Shown: piece by piece, positions 25,626 to 37,585 of the stretch
Layout of the letters: each line of letters opens with the position of its first letter
How positions within the stretch are numbered: the first letter of the stretch is position 1
Assembly: GCA_003508835.1 (NCBI GenBank)
Contig: PUFA01000224.1
Coordinates: 1,178,001-1,242,000, forward strand
Direction: 5' to 3'
DNA: 64,000 nt
Source of the DNA: Eonycteris spelaea
Lineage: Eukaryota; Chordata; Mammalia; Chiroptera; Pteropodidae
Program-made: the position numbers and the translations under genes
The notes under the pieces: model-generated
Seen by the model: only the letters and a program-made list of their open reading frames with translations
Databases searched by the model: none
What the model was told of the DNA's origin: nothing

Positions 25626-28234
25626 CCCCCAGGCGCCAGCCCGCACTGCCTCGTTCTGGTGTGAGCTGTGCCGAGCGATTGCTGCCCCTCTCGGCTTTCT
25701 CCGCCAGCCTGGGGAATGATTGCCACGTGTGAAAGGGCGTGCAAGTGCGAGATGCTTGTGCTGATTGTTTTCTATCAACTCTAGTTGATGTTCTTGCTGG
25801 GAGAGAAGGTTCCGGGCTCTAGCATTCTAGAGGGGATTAAACATTCCTGTGGGGGATGGAAAAAATTCAAGACGGAAGCCAGGAAAACAAACTATCCTGA
25901 AAAGGCTTAGAGTCAAGAGGTGAGGGTGGAAGAATGTGACACCAGGGAAAAAGAAGAATGCAGAGCTACTGGTGGTGTGTTTGTGACAGGAAGATTTTCC
26001 CATAGAGGGAAAAGCCGGACTTCTAATGGAAAAGCTGGACAAGAAGAAGAACCCATAGACAGGTCGGAGGAAGCCTGCTACTGACCATGAGGCCGTGATG
26101 CCCGGGGTGGGACCCGCGGGCACAAGCATAAAGCCCGCACTGCCAAGCAGGAAGGATGTTGCCGCTTTGGCACATATTTCTCAGATGTGAAAACAAGTCT
26201 GCCAACCCTTATCAGCCCTACCACTCGCCCTGAACTTCCCCTGATTCTCGTGAAAACGAAGTGTGATAGAAGAAACCAGTTATGATACCCAGGGGGTGTT
26301 CTTCCTCTACTAGCTCAGTCCCCAGGCTTGTGTAAGGGGCAGAGTAGGTAGGTGCAGGGTGGAGATGGCGGGCTTGGTTGCCTTATGCTGGTAAGGGCGG
26401 GTGAGAGAGGAAGAGATCTAGGAGTAGAGCTGGGGAAACGGAAGCCAGCGCCTGTGAGGGCTGGACGGAGGGGGCGTTTGCAGGGAGGAGACTGGACACC
26501 CGAGGTCAGCCGCCTCATGGGGCCAAGTGAGAGGCCACAGGGAGCTCAGCTCACAGGAGACGACTCAGGTTGCTTCTCTGCTGAAGCTGGCATGCCATGC
26601 AAGAGAGAGAGACCTGATGTTTCATCTCGGAGGTCAAGACCTTGTAGCCAAAAAGAAAGAGAAATAAATAGCTGCATGGAATGTCAAAGAACATACTTTG
26701 GGTTTCTAAATGAGGCTTAAAATATCGGAGCATGACAGCCAGAGGACGTACCTCTATGTGAAAAGAATGAACTTGTCAGAAAATTGGCCAGTGCAATCAA
26801 GAGACGTTTAAATTATAATTCATGGGAGAAAAACATGCCCAGACAAAGCCTTTGGACGAGGTAGAATTATCAACAGCAAAAATGTCATGTTGTTGTGACG
26901 ATGCCCAGTAACTTACAGGAGGGTGTAGAATGATGAGATTTCGGCACTTTCATAGCCTGGGATATTTCTGGGTTGTTCACATGTAAAGAATGAAAGTTAT
27001 TAAAGTGGACTCGAAGGCGGAGTGTAACGGTGAATCCCTAAGTGGGCCTGCCCTTGGCTTGGGGGGCAGCCCAGCAAAGAGGAGCCAGGTAGGCTTTTCC
27101 GGTCCCCCACCCAGCCATCCTGGGTGTGTTGGCTTTCGTTCTGGTCACAGGGGGTGCCACAGCTCCAGGCGCCACGTCTTCCCACGCGTGTCCAGAGGCA
27201 AGAGGGGGAAGGGTGGCTTCTCTTTAGAATCTCTTTATATGAGAGAGGAAAGCCTTGCCCAAAAGTCCGCCAGCAGATGCACCATCAAGCCTCACTGGCC
27301 AGGAGTTGGCTACTAAGCTCACGCCTGACGATAGGGGAGCACCTGGCATTTTGCACCTGTGGAGTGAAGATGGGATCGTACAGGAAAGAGGAGGTAGAGA
27401 CCACCTGGGCAGGGAAGGGTCAAGTAGCAGTAGAAGGGAAGGTGTCTTATTCTGAGCTCTGAGTGTCAGGAAAATGCAACTGCGTGGGAGATGCACGAAA
27501 GGAAGACAGACAGGGGAGATGTGCAGGTGCTGGAGGACACTCAGATCGTGACAGGCTTCGCTGACGAAGGCCAGGCAAGGACGCCTTACAGCTTCATCAG
27601 GTAAACCAAAGGCTTCACATTTAATTTTTTAAAAAATCGATCACAAAAAAAAAGTGGAGGCAAAAAAGTCTGACCAAAGCACATGTGAGAACAGCAGGCC
27701 TCTCTATTTGGCTGCAAGTTCAAATGAGCGGCAGCGAGCCTGCCAGAAAAGTTTACGTAACGGGCTGCAGGAAGAAAGTAGTGTCCAGAACAAAGGGGCG
27801 CGACCCCAGGGCCTCCGGGGCCCGGCTCGGCCACCTCCCCCGCCCAGACTCGTTCTCTGGATTTTTCCATCACTTTTATTCTGTGTCACCACACTCTCGC
27901 TGCTCAGAAAGCCCCTCTCAGTGACCGCTCAGCAGACACCGTCCCTAGATGAACACTTGGTGAAGAGCTTCCTCTGCCTTTCCTGACCCTTGCTGGCCCC
28001 AAGAAGACTCGCTCACTGCTGCCTCGTTTCCCTACCGAGCTCCTGCCTGGCGGTTACTGGCCCCTCAGCCCTGCGCCTGCGCTGCTGGACCCAGGCTCCA
28101 CTCTGGGGGGTTTGCAGGGTCCCTGGTGTCGGCAGAGCGCCTGGCACGAATGGTTGGTATTCATGGCTGTGCACTGGTCTAAGGAATTAGTGAGTGAATG
28201 TTCCAGCTGTTTCTGGGCTCACTTGGACTCGCCC

Positions 28235-28300
28235 CTGGGATCTTATCCAAATGCAGATTCCTGTTGAGCAGGTCTGGGGTGGAGCCCCGAATTCTGCCTT
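28235..28300. repeat. hAT-Charlie (MER5-like) fragment
   Basis: 'AAATGCAGATTCCTGTTGAG', then CAGGTCTGGGGTGGAGCCCC and AATTCTGCC match the inner part of MER5-type non-autonomous hAT elements. Confidence 0.55.
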
Positions 28301-31300
28301 AGGAGTGTCCTCAGGGCTCCCCGCCCAGCAGCCCTGCACTGAGGGGCCCAGGCAGAACGGGCCATAGAGGCAGGTTCAGGGTCTCTTCCAGGTGTGTCAG
28401 CATGGTGGCCAGAGGCCCAGGTGTCTCCTGCATTCTCCCAGGGGCTGCAGGTGCTTCGCAGCAGGTAGCATAGATGGCCTGGTGTTAAATGCCGAGGCGA
28501 AGAGCGTCCCAGGGAGGCACGGGCTCGTCCTCCAGGCGTCAGTTTGGTGGTGGGCTGGTGCACCTGCTGAGGGCTTCACTTGGGACTAGCTGTCCTCTCA
28601 CTGCGTTGGGGCCTTTTGGCTCTGACTCACCCGCTGTTTTGTTCCATTTCCGTCCAGTACATTTTCCTCATGTGGTCAGCCATCGCTTCCTCCAGCCTGG
28701 GACATTTGGCCGCTGCACCGTGCGTGCCTGGGGAGTGACTGGCTTTTTTTTCTAGCATGCTGAGGAAGTTGTGATACCAATGCCAGCTCCTTCCTGAAAA
28801 TAAGAAAAGCTCCTTCCCTTCCAGGGGTTCTCATGCCCTTTTAATTAAGCCTGCTTTAATTAAGTCAGAGCATTTTCTGTGTGCTTTGCAATGGACCTCT
28901 CTGGAATGCTTAGTTCAAATGGCAAAATATACCTATACCCACAACCTGGTGTGACTGCATGATTATTTATTTGGTGCAAAGCTTGTTTGACTTGTCAAAG
29001 GCAACTTATGGAAACATCAATGTGCTTCCTCTTCCTACAGCCACATAAATTAACTGAGTCAGCTGTGGGCTTTGCTAGGTGAGACAGAATCACTTCACTA
29101 AAACCTGGCCATGTGCTCCTAAAACCTTTATTCTGTCCTCGTAACAAGATGACTTGCTGGTCATTCTAGGTGACAGGTAAATCCATTTATATTCTACGAC
29201 TTTGATTCCCTGTTAGCAAACAACGTATCTCTTCTGCTCTCTGCCGCTCTTGGCTTCACATGAGAAAACAGAAGCGATTGTAGAGGAGCAACTACGTATT
29301 TGAAGGCATGTTTAATTCGACACTTGCTAGCTGGATTGGCTCTTGTTCCCAGACAGTGGGCGAGGGGGTGGAGTTCTGCCACACTCCTGAAGTCAGGAAA
29401 CCTGTGTCTGCAGCCGCGTGGCCTAAGCAGTCTCGTGCCGGCCAGCAGTGTAACCTGAACTGTGACTGGCGTCTCTTTTCCAAAGGTTGGGCTAAAGAGA
29501 GCACTGATCACGTGGGCTAGGCACCATCTTTCTAGAATTTTCCAGTTTCCGAACAGTGTAACGGGAACAAAGAAGGAAGCCATTGCTACTTTCAAATCAA
29601 AAACTACCGCCCTGCTGAGGAGAAGGGACCTTCCGTGAGGACAGGGCCACTGCAGCGCCCAGCGTATGGCAGGTCCCTTTCCCACTGGCGAGGGGGCAGT
29701 TTTAGTGTCTTCAGACCAGGTGTCAGGGGCTCCCTGCATACAGTTCAGAAGACTCTCCAAGATGTCTTCCCTTTTTTTTTTTAATTCCTTTTTTTAAAAA
29801 AAAGTAGTGTCTTATTGCCTACAGGAAGGAGACTATTAGCCAGAATCAGGAACTTTTAGATATTTTCTTAAAACTGTTCTAGACCAGGTCTTATGCTCTC
29901 ATTGTTTTAAAAAAGCAGGCGAATCCTTGAAAGGAAAGGACCCAGTCCTCAGGCGGGCTCCTTGGGCTCCGACAGGACAGTCCCGTCCCTTGTCCACGGC
30001 ACAGGCATGCGTGCGTGCGCTTCCAAGAACAGTGAGAAGCAACATGAGGGATGAATTTCATGCCCGTAGAATCTGTTTAATCAGTAAAAATCGTCATGAG
30101 CTTCAAAAATTATCTGACTTATTCCTAACTCCACCTGTTACAAGGTCTGGCCTGGGTCCCTCTGCCCAGAGGAAACGTAGTGGAGAGAGAGTGTGGTGGT
30201 TGCCTGGACGGGTTTCTGTGACTGTCATCACCAACCAGGACAGCGTGTGTTACTTCGGTTCTGTATCTCATAAAATATTGACTGGCTGCTACGTGTGCTC
30301 AAGAGCCCAGAGCAGCAGTGAGGAGTGTTCAGTGAGCGTGCGTCATTTGCCTGCCCATGAGATAGGAGGCCTTAACCTGTTCATTTTAATCTTGCTGAAC
30401 ACATTGGCTGACTTATAACTTGCCTGGCTGTTTCAGGAAGCTGTGGCACTTACTCTTCCAGTATTTATGGACTGCCCACTCGGCAGCACTGTGGTACGCC
30501 CATGGGGTAGAGTCCTTGGGCTCTCCAGAGATCACATCCTGGGTGGGCTGGAACATTTCAGGCAGAAAAAATATGTATGTAAACAATGACAAAAAAAATA
30601 TGAATGGAGTGCAGGAATTAAAGGGAAGCGAAGGTGACAGGTGCTCCTCTGGGCTGAGTGATCAAGGACTTGGTGGTGGGCTGGGGGGGGGGGCATGGAG
30701 GGGTGGCTGAGGATCAAGGCTCAGGGACAGGGCAGGGCAGGGAGGCAGCCCGCAGGCCAGAGGAGCTGGTGGCTGGGGCTCAGAACCAAGGCTGGAGTGG
30801 CGACAGCGGGGAAGGGCACAGAGAAAAAGAGGGGCTTGAGTTTTCGTCCGGAGCCTATGGGGAACCTCTGTGGTGGCATGTCCTGGTCCTGTTTTAAAAC
30901 CCAGCTTGATGTGGTTTTGGACGAGCCTGGGGGAGTCCACAAGGCAGTTCCAGTGTAGCAGGGGTGACATACCCAGGGTGGGAGATGGGAGGAGTGGCAG
31001 GAGCTTGGCAGGTGGAGTCGAAGGCAGACCAAAGACAGGGCGGGGCGCAGAGGCATCCACAGTGAAGTTCCGGTCTGAGTAGCCGGGTGGCGGAGGTCCC
31101 TGGGATGGGGCAGCTAGGAGAAGAGCTGGCTGGGGTGGGGAGGTGGGGTTCAGAGCACTGGCGAATGTGGTTGTCAGCAAGTCTCGCCCTTTTGCATTTT
31201 ATCAAATGTGAACATGAACCAGCCCCTCCAGAAGGAGTAGGTGGCAGACAGAATTCCAGCGTGGCCCGATGGGACTGCTCCCTCCACCCGCCTCCGTGGG

Positions 31301-31639
31301 CGTGTGGTGCCCGCTGGCATCGCCAGGCCCAGGCAGCCTGGAGGTCGTAACCGGGGTGTCAGAACGTGTTCGGAGTGCTGCTGTTTGAGGCCAGCTTCCC
31401 GCCAGGTCAACAGAAGTGGTCCTTGTGAGAATATGGTACTCAGAGGGCCCCTTCTTTACTTCCCGCTTTTCACCTGAATTGCCAGACCTTACTCAGCTCT
31501 GCCCTGACTCTACAAGTTGCTGAACCTTGTCAGCGACACAGAGAGAGAAGCTCGTGCTCACCGGGGCGCGCGGGGGCCGGGGGCGCGCAGCGGGCAGCCT
31601 CCCTCCCGCTCCCGCAGAGCTGGCGAAGAGGCTTCCTCT

Positions 31640-31745
31640 CAGGCAGTGGTTCACACCAGCTGCAGGGTAGAAGCACCTGGGGGAGCTTTCAAAACCCTGC
31701 TGCCCAGGCCACACCCAAGGCCAATTAAATCAGTAGGGAGGGGCT
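31640..31745 (+). repeat. hAT-Charlie (MER3-like) MITE fragment
   Basis: Starts 'GCAGTGGTTCACACCAGCTG' with a CACCTGGGGGAGCTTTCAAA segment and a 'GCCCAGGCCACACCCAAGGC' segment followed by CAATTAAATCAG. These are typical of MER3/MER33-like hAT MITEs. The right terminus is missing or unrecognised. Confidence 0.65.
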
Positions 31746-31759
31746 GGTGACTGGTGCTA

Positions 31760-34700
31760 TCAGTGCCCAGGACAGTCTGGGCCCCCGAGTTCTCCAGTAA
31801 ACAGGAAGCGATGGATGCTCAGGCCCTTTCTGTCCTTCGGCCAAGGGCTGCCCAGGTGCAGAACCTCAATAGCTTGTGAATTCCTGATGATTGCAATAGG
31901 AGGATCCCCAAGCTGATCATGGCCCAGCTGTGGGGACTCTTTGCTCCAAGCCTGGGAGGGTGGGGGGCCGTCGTGGGGCTGCAGGAAGCTTTGCGGGTCT
32001 CAGAAAACATTTCCACTCTTCTCGGCGGGGAACGGGGATCCGCTCACACATTCTTTCTCGGGTTAAGCTGCACGTGTGGCCGGCACACGTAGTGATTAGG
32101 TTCCTATTATCATCATTACTAATAGTGATGCAAAGAACCAGTCTGTGCTTTTTAAAAAGTAATTTGGAACATGAATATTTTAATGATTCATGAGTTGGGG
32201 GAAGAATCTGTTCTCCATCTGATACTTTTTGTAGGAAATAAGTCAGCGCTATTATCCTGCTTACATGTTTAATAAGGTTTTAATTTAAGAATCCCAGAGA
32301 AGCCAGATTCATTTTAAAGGGGATAATGTTGGCCCCTGCCCCACCCCAACCCCCGCCACCACTGCCCCGGGACAGGGTGGCTAAGGAGAGCTCAACAGCG
32401 GAGCTGCGAGAGGCGGCCTTGGGCCCAGCAGCAGCTGCACAGCCAGTGCCACCTGGAGCTCAGCCGGGGCCCAGAGCATGGCCTAGAAGCCATCTGCCAT
32501 AACCCCGTCTGCCGTAACCCCTGCGACCAGCTTGCTTAGAGAGACTCCTGGGCCTGAGGTGATCCGTGGACAGACTTCCAGGGCTTGTTGTTACAAGCTC
32601 AGAGTCCTGGCTGCACTGCGGAGCTGTGAGTCAGCCTCTCAGGGAAGGGCCTGCGATGCGAGTCTGCGGTTAACAAGGTCTCCAGATTCTGATCCCCTCG
32701 GGACTGAATGATCATGTTCCTTCAGATCAGCAGTGCTGTGCTTCTGCAGTTAATTCTGCCAGCGCGCGCCACCTCCCCGGCAGGGGAGGATGTAGGAAGC
32801 ACGCAGGGCTGGGGCTGGGGCCCAGCCTCCCGGCTCCTCTTCACCAGGAGGGTGGGCGATGGGTTCTTGTACAGGTTGCATGACAGCAAACCGAGGCCAT
32901 CCAGACCCACGAGCAGGAGACAGCAGTCGCTTTACCCAGGAGAGAGAGAAGCCATCTCAAGGCCAAATGGCTTCTGATGCCATCTTTCAGGCAGGAGCGG
33001 TGGGGGCCGGCCCCGTCTGTACAGGAGAGGTTTGCATGCCGCTCACGGACCTCAGAGCCAGTGTGCCTCCGTTTCTGGTCCAGCGGGCTCTCGCAGCGGT
33101 TTACTTGGGTTCTCTTTGGGCTTTCGCGACAGGTTTTTCAGTTCTGGTCCTGCTGTTCACTCAGTGTGTCCAGCAGGGGAGTACAGAGACACAGAGACAA
33201 GCCGAACTCCAGCTTCCCCCACAACCCAGTGAAGGCCACCAGGAGCACAGTGTTCCCAGGATATCCCCTTTGGTGGTCACACAGCTCCAGGAGGCAGATC
33301 AAGCCCCGAGGGACCCAGCCACAGAGGGAGGGGCTAGGCTAGGGGTGGGTTTGGTCCAACCCACCAGACCCTGGGGCCTGATCACTTGTCTTCAAAAGAA
33401 GCCTCGCTATAGGACAGGAGAAGGAAAGGCAGAAATGGAGACAGGTCACTTGTGCAAACTGTCCCTGCCGCCTGGCCTGAGGCATGAGAAGATTGTGGGG
33501 TCCCTGGCCGTCATCCTGCCCTTGCTACCGGAAGTGCAGTTCAGTGTAGACAGCCCCACGACCTCCGAGACACACCCAGCCTCTTAGCTGCTGCCCTAGG
33601 CAGGGTAGGTAGTGCAGGTGGGAAGGAGCACGCAGAGAGGTTTTGAGTCCAGACACCCCCAGAAGGTGCACTGAGGTCACTTAGGGCCGGGTCTTTCAGG
33701 GGAGAGGGCCTGCCAGAGGGAGCTCACCCTCCGGCCACTGTGGGGCAGAGGCCCATCCTGTATGATCTGCCAGACACCTCTGCCACCTGTGCCGAGGACA
33801 GCGGGCCCCAGCTAGAGCCACACACAGAAATGGGGACAGGGGCACAATTCGCACCTTGAAAAGAGCCTCAGAGGCCCTTTGGATCAAAACCCATTTTGAT
33901 TTTCCTCTCTGCGGAATGCTGGGGAAGTGTGGCTGGAAGATTCTGTGACAAGCTAGGGAATGTTTTATCCTCATGGTTCTAGTTTAAATTTATTTAGCCT
34001 TTAATTTCTTAGGATTACTTGTCAAATCTGAAAATAGATTCATCTCTCCTCTCCCGCTCTCCCTCCCTCATTAAAAGGCCTTTTAAAAGGTCTAATAAGT
34101 ATTAAATGACAGCAGCTGGAAGAGTCTGCAGTGAATCTCAGCTGAAATATTAGTTTATCTGGTTGGGGATATTTTACATCAGTAAATAGGCAAAGTGGTC
34201 TTGTGTGAGGACAAAAGTGTTAGTAACAGAAAAGGTAGCGGATGCGAAAAATAGCTTCTGGGGACTCGGATGACATGGCAGTTCTGCTCTCCAAGTTTGT
34301 GAGCTAAATCAAACCATCTCGTCGCCCCGTCAGGCTGAAGGTTACTTAAACACTGCAGCCATGGGTCGTTTGGGCAGGCGTGTCCTTAGGCCAGCATCAA
34401 CTCCTGTGCCCACCCTCTGCTCCAGGCCCGCTGAGATGCTCCGTCCCCTGCAAGAAGAGTCCGCACGCACACCCCTAAAGCCGTCCACTACACCCTGCTC
34501 CCACGTGGACACGTGAGGGCCAGGCAGCCCCTCCCGACTCAAACACGGAGGTGTCAGCCTCCGGGGGTCCATCTCTGTGCCACCTGTGGAAGCCGGGCCA
34601 GGCGAGACGAGAGCCGTCCGAGCGAGGGGGTCTCCCGAGGTGCCGCAGGTGTACAGGGTCCTCGAGAGGGAGGCAGGTTGATGCAGGAGGCCGAGGCCTC

Positions 34701-35230
34701 TGACTTTACGGTCTGGGAAGGGCCTCTCCTCCCCGGAAGCCAGAGGGCGTGCGGCGATGCGTCCAGCCCCGTGTGGTACTTGGGGCTCCTGAGGGGCAGC
34801 CGGGTCCCAGGCAGTGTTTGGGAGTTTTGTTTTTCCCATAAGTAAATAGCTGTGTGTGTGTTTTCACCCAGATTCCAAAGTAGTCATTCATTTGTTCAAT
34901 GAAAAGGGCGGGGCCGTAGCCATGTTCTCCAGCACCCACAGGAGAAGGAGGCTGGGCCCCGGGGGGCTGGGGCCGGGGGAGGCGGGAGGGTGCGGCCCCA
35001 GGGCGGGACCTCCTCCCCGACACCGCCTCGATCCTGGGGTGCGGGTTTCTTCCTCCTGACAGGCCCCTCTGAGCCAGACAGGCCGGACCTCCATCCTGGC
35101 CTCGCCCTTGGGGAGACGTCACGGGATGTCCCCAGTGGCGTTGGATGTGGCTGTCGGGACAAAGGGCTGGTAACACGCCATTTTGCAGCATCTGCCCTGG
35201 ACCAGGGAGCTTGCACGCAAGGCCCCCCAC
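31760..35230. other. Intron stretch without gene
   Basis: No exon is supported. The longest frame in the intron (242 codons, 32859-33587 plus) has no domain, no homologue I recognise and no splice context. The AT-rich block 33980-34200 stands out from its GC-rich surroundings. Confidence 0.5.
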
Positions 35231-35234
35231 AGCC

Positions 35235-35345
35235 GCCCTGCGGGATGGGCGCCATCGCCCCACTCTGCAGACACGGAGACGAGGCTCAGAGGTCCGTCCC
35301 CAAGTTTGCTCAAGTCACGGGCAGAGCAAGGGCTTCCACCTCCGC
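35235..35345 (-). repeat. MIR SINE (reverse)
   Basis: 'CTGCGGGATGGGCGCCATCG', 'CCCACTCTGCAGACACGGAG', ACGAGGCTCAGAGGTCCGTC and 'GCTCAAGTCACGGGCAGAGC' are the reverse MIR core in order. Ends about 280 bases before the last ANO10 exon. Confidence 0.75.
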
Positions 35346-35626
35346 CTTACCCTGGGGGCCCGGGGGCAAAGGGAGATGCCGGCGCTTCTCATGCAGCATC
35401 TTTAAAACGCCCTCGGGGCTGGGCTCACGTTTCCGCCCGTGTGTCCTGGTTCCCATGTGGTCAGTCCAGACACGGGCTCTGCTCTCAGGAGGCCTCGGGC
35501 GGCATGGGAAGCCACGGCTTCTCCGCGTTGGGAGCGCGCGTCAGACAGGGCGGGGCCCGCGCCGTCACTGAGGTGCCGCCACCTGGGCTCGCGTGGCTCA
35601 CCCGGTGTCCTGTGTTCTCTCAACAG

Positions 35627-35698
35627 CAAATGAAGCTCACGGCGGAGAAGCTGAAGGACGAATCGAGGGAAGAAGGTGGAGAGAAGCCGGCGGGCTGA
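35627..35698 (+). CDS. ANO10: ANO10 terminal coding exon
   Basis: The exon starts right after the CAACAG acceptor with Gln-Met-Lys-Leu, runs 23 codons and ends in TGA at 35696. It gives the cytosolic C-terminal tail of the scramblase. The start matches the human tail (QMKL then a charged Glu/Lys-rich stretch), and the last residues (GGEKPAG) differ, which is usual for this poorly conserved tail. Phase 0 matches the exon at 436-552, so the pair splices in frame. The tail is short, polar and without a motif I recognise. Confidence 0.93.
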   Translation, partial: QMKLTAEKLKDESREEGGEKPAG

Positions 35699-36205
35699 GC
35701 GCAGGCCGAGGGCCACCCGGCGCAGCGCGGCGGCTCCCGGGCCGGGCCCAGCGCTGAGCCACACGCGGCGGCTCCGTGCGGCGGGCTCCCCGCCCTCTGC
35801 GGTGTCCAGACTCTGGGCTGGTAAAGGACCCAGCTCCTGGCGGTTCCCTCCCAAGCCCCGCACCCCACGCGCCCCGCCTGGCTCCAGAGCCACTGCTGCC
35901 CCCGAGCCCCTGCGTGGAGGGGCCCCCAGCTCCGCGAGCTGCCCTCATGGTGACCACAGCTGCCCCCGCCACGGCCCAGGGCCCCGTGGGGTCAGGTGGC
36001 GCGTCGGGGTGTCGGCCCACCGTGCCGCCACCGGAGCCACTGGGCGGGGCTTCCCTCCCAGCCTCAGCGGAGGCGGGGTGTGCGGCGCGGCGTGTTTCCA
36101 GCACCCGACCCCGAGCAGCCCCCCGGTCCTGTTCCGCACCATGTCGCAGACCCGTTGCCCGCAGCGGCAGTAGCTGAGCTATTAAAGGCCACGCACCTCC
36201 GCAGC
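35699..36205 (+). other. ANO10: ANO10 3'UTR (3' end approximate)
   Basis: This sequence follows the TGA of the last ANO10 exon and is very GC- and CpG-rich. It ends about 20 bases after an ATTAAA hexamer. Many open frames on both strands here reflect the scarcity of AT-rich stop codons, not genes. The exact cleavage position is inferred. Confidence 0.65.
36181..36186 (+). promoter_or_regulatory. ATTAAA polyadenylation signal of ANO10
   Basis: This is the commonest variant polyadenylation hexamer and the first good candidate downstream of the ANO10 stop, at a distance of about 480 bases. The downstream sequence is not strongly GU-rich, so this is a likely rather than certain site. Confidence 0.6.
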
Positions 36206-36539
36206 TGCTTCCCACGCGTGGGCTAGGAGCCCGGGGCGGCCCGTTCGAGGCGGGAGCCGAGGGTGGGGCTGGGCACCTGGGTGCCCCCCTGAAGCCTGCG
36301 GCCAAAGCCCGGGCAGTCCTCGGGGGTTCCGCTGCCACCGGAGCCCGCCCCTCGGTGCCGGGCGAGGGCCAGGGCCACACCTGGCACCCTGGCGTGGCCA
36401 CAGCCACGGAGGAGCGGCCGGTCTTGCCCAGGGGTGCCGTCCACGTCCCTGCCTGTGTCCGTGCGGCCGCATCTCTTCACAGGCGTGGTAGCCCATGTGG
36501 GCCGGTGCTAGCCCTGCTCAGGGGCCGGGCCTCTGGAGA

Positions 36540-36652
36540 GCGTTTGCAGCCGCTCCCCAGCCTCAGCGCCACCTCACATCATTAGGCCTTAGATTCTCGT
36601 AGGAGCACCGGTCCCTGGTACCACAAAGGTTGGGGACCGCTGATCTAGACAC
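36540..36652 (+). repeat. hAT-type DNA transposon fragment
   Basis: 'TTGCAGCCGCTCCCCAGCCT', 'TTAGATTCTCGTAGGAGCAC' and 'CACAAAGGTTGGGGACCGCT' are segments of a known mammalian hAT element. The usual internal sequence between the second and third is deleted. Confidence 0.7.
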
Positions 36653-37569
36653 AAGGCAGTGACTGGCTGTGGTCTAGGGTGAGGAGCACCCCGAGAGGCC
36701 TGGGCCTGGCTTCCTTTTCCTGCCAGCTGCTGAGACAGCCACCCCGTGCCCCCCAGGGCCACGCCCCTCACGGCAGACACCTGGGCCCTTCCCCTTGGAA
36801 AGCAGCAGCCACCTGGGGAAGAGCAGGGAGGGGCCGAGGGGCCTCAGGTTCTAGACCTCAGGGGCCAGCGCCATGGTTCCCATCTTCACATCAAGAAGGG
36901 GGTGGCCCCAGCAGCCCCTGCAAGCGTCCTGGGTTGGGAGCCCCAGCTCTCCCGTCTGCCACTCGTGGCTGGTCAGTCGGTCCCGCTGGGCCACCGCCGT
37001 GCCAGCACGCCCGTCTTTGCCCCGCCCCTGTGGTCTGAGGCGCTGCGTGGCACAGCTATTCCGTGGTGGTCCCATGCTTGCCCAGTGCTTTCGAGAACAT
37101 GCTCATGCTTCAACACACCCGTGAATGGCTGTGACCACTGTGGTCCTGATCCCCGAGCCCCCGGAGCTCCCTCGTGGTCCCAGCCTAGGCACTCGCATGT
37201 GCCAGGAAAGGATGACGTTCGGGTGGGGACCCTGGGTCCAGCTCTTCATCTTCCCCAGAGTCTGGTTTTGGGGGCCAATCGCATGAATAGCGCTGGGTGT
37301 GAGGCAGTGGGTCTTGGATGTGAACCCCATCGGCTCATCTCCCCACCTGAGGGCTTCCAGCTGGCTCTGGGAGCCACCCTCTCTCCGGGTGGCCTCCTCA
37401 CCCTGTGATGTGCCTGCACAGCCCCCAAGGTCCCTGCGCCTGACTATCATCCTGGAAGCCTTCCTCTGCCCTGCCTCAGTCTGGCCAGGCAGAACCACAC
37501 CACTTAGTCAGGACAAGTCAGTCATGCCTGGGGGGAAGAGCCACCTCCCTGGGACCGGGCATGGGCCGC

Positions 37570-37585
37570 GGGGGGGGGGGGGGGG
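37570..37585. repeat. G16 homopolymer
   Basis: Sixteen consecutive G on the plus strand, in a G-rich context. Length in the assembly may be unreliable. Confidence 0.95.

Larger units (their letters stand above)
25240..31530. other. Intron stretch without gene
   Basis: Contains a MIR (25470-25625) and a hAT scrap (28235-28300); otherwise unassigned. A block at 28820-29070 with two TTAATTAAG(C/T)-type palindromes looks like possible conserved noncoding DNA. The G-rich tract at 30670-30760 (with a G9 run) yields spurious frames on both strands. Confidence 0.5.

Noticed and set aside
32859..33587. 242-codon plus-strand frame inside the ANO10 intron
   Set aside because: Longest intronic frame, with one hydrophobic stretch, but no recognisable domain, no promoter or polyadenylation context and overlapping frames of similar length in a GC-rich region. 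A homology search would be decisive.
35637..36407. 256-codon minus-strand frame over the ANO10 3' end
   Set aside because: GC-rich antisense shadow of the ANO10 3'UTR; Pro/Ala/Arg-rich composition without a domain.
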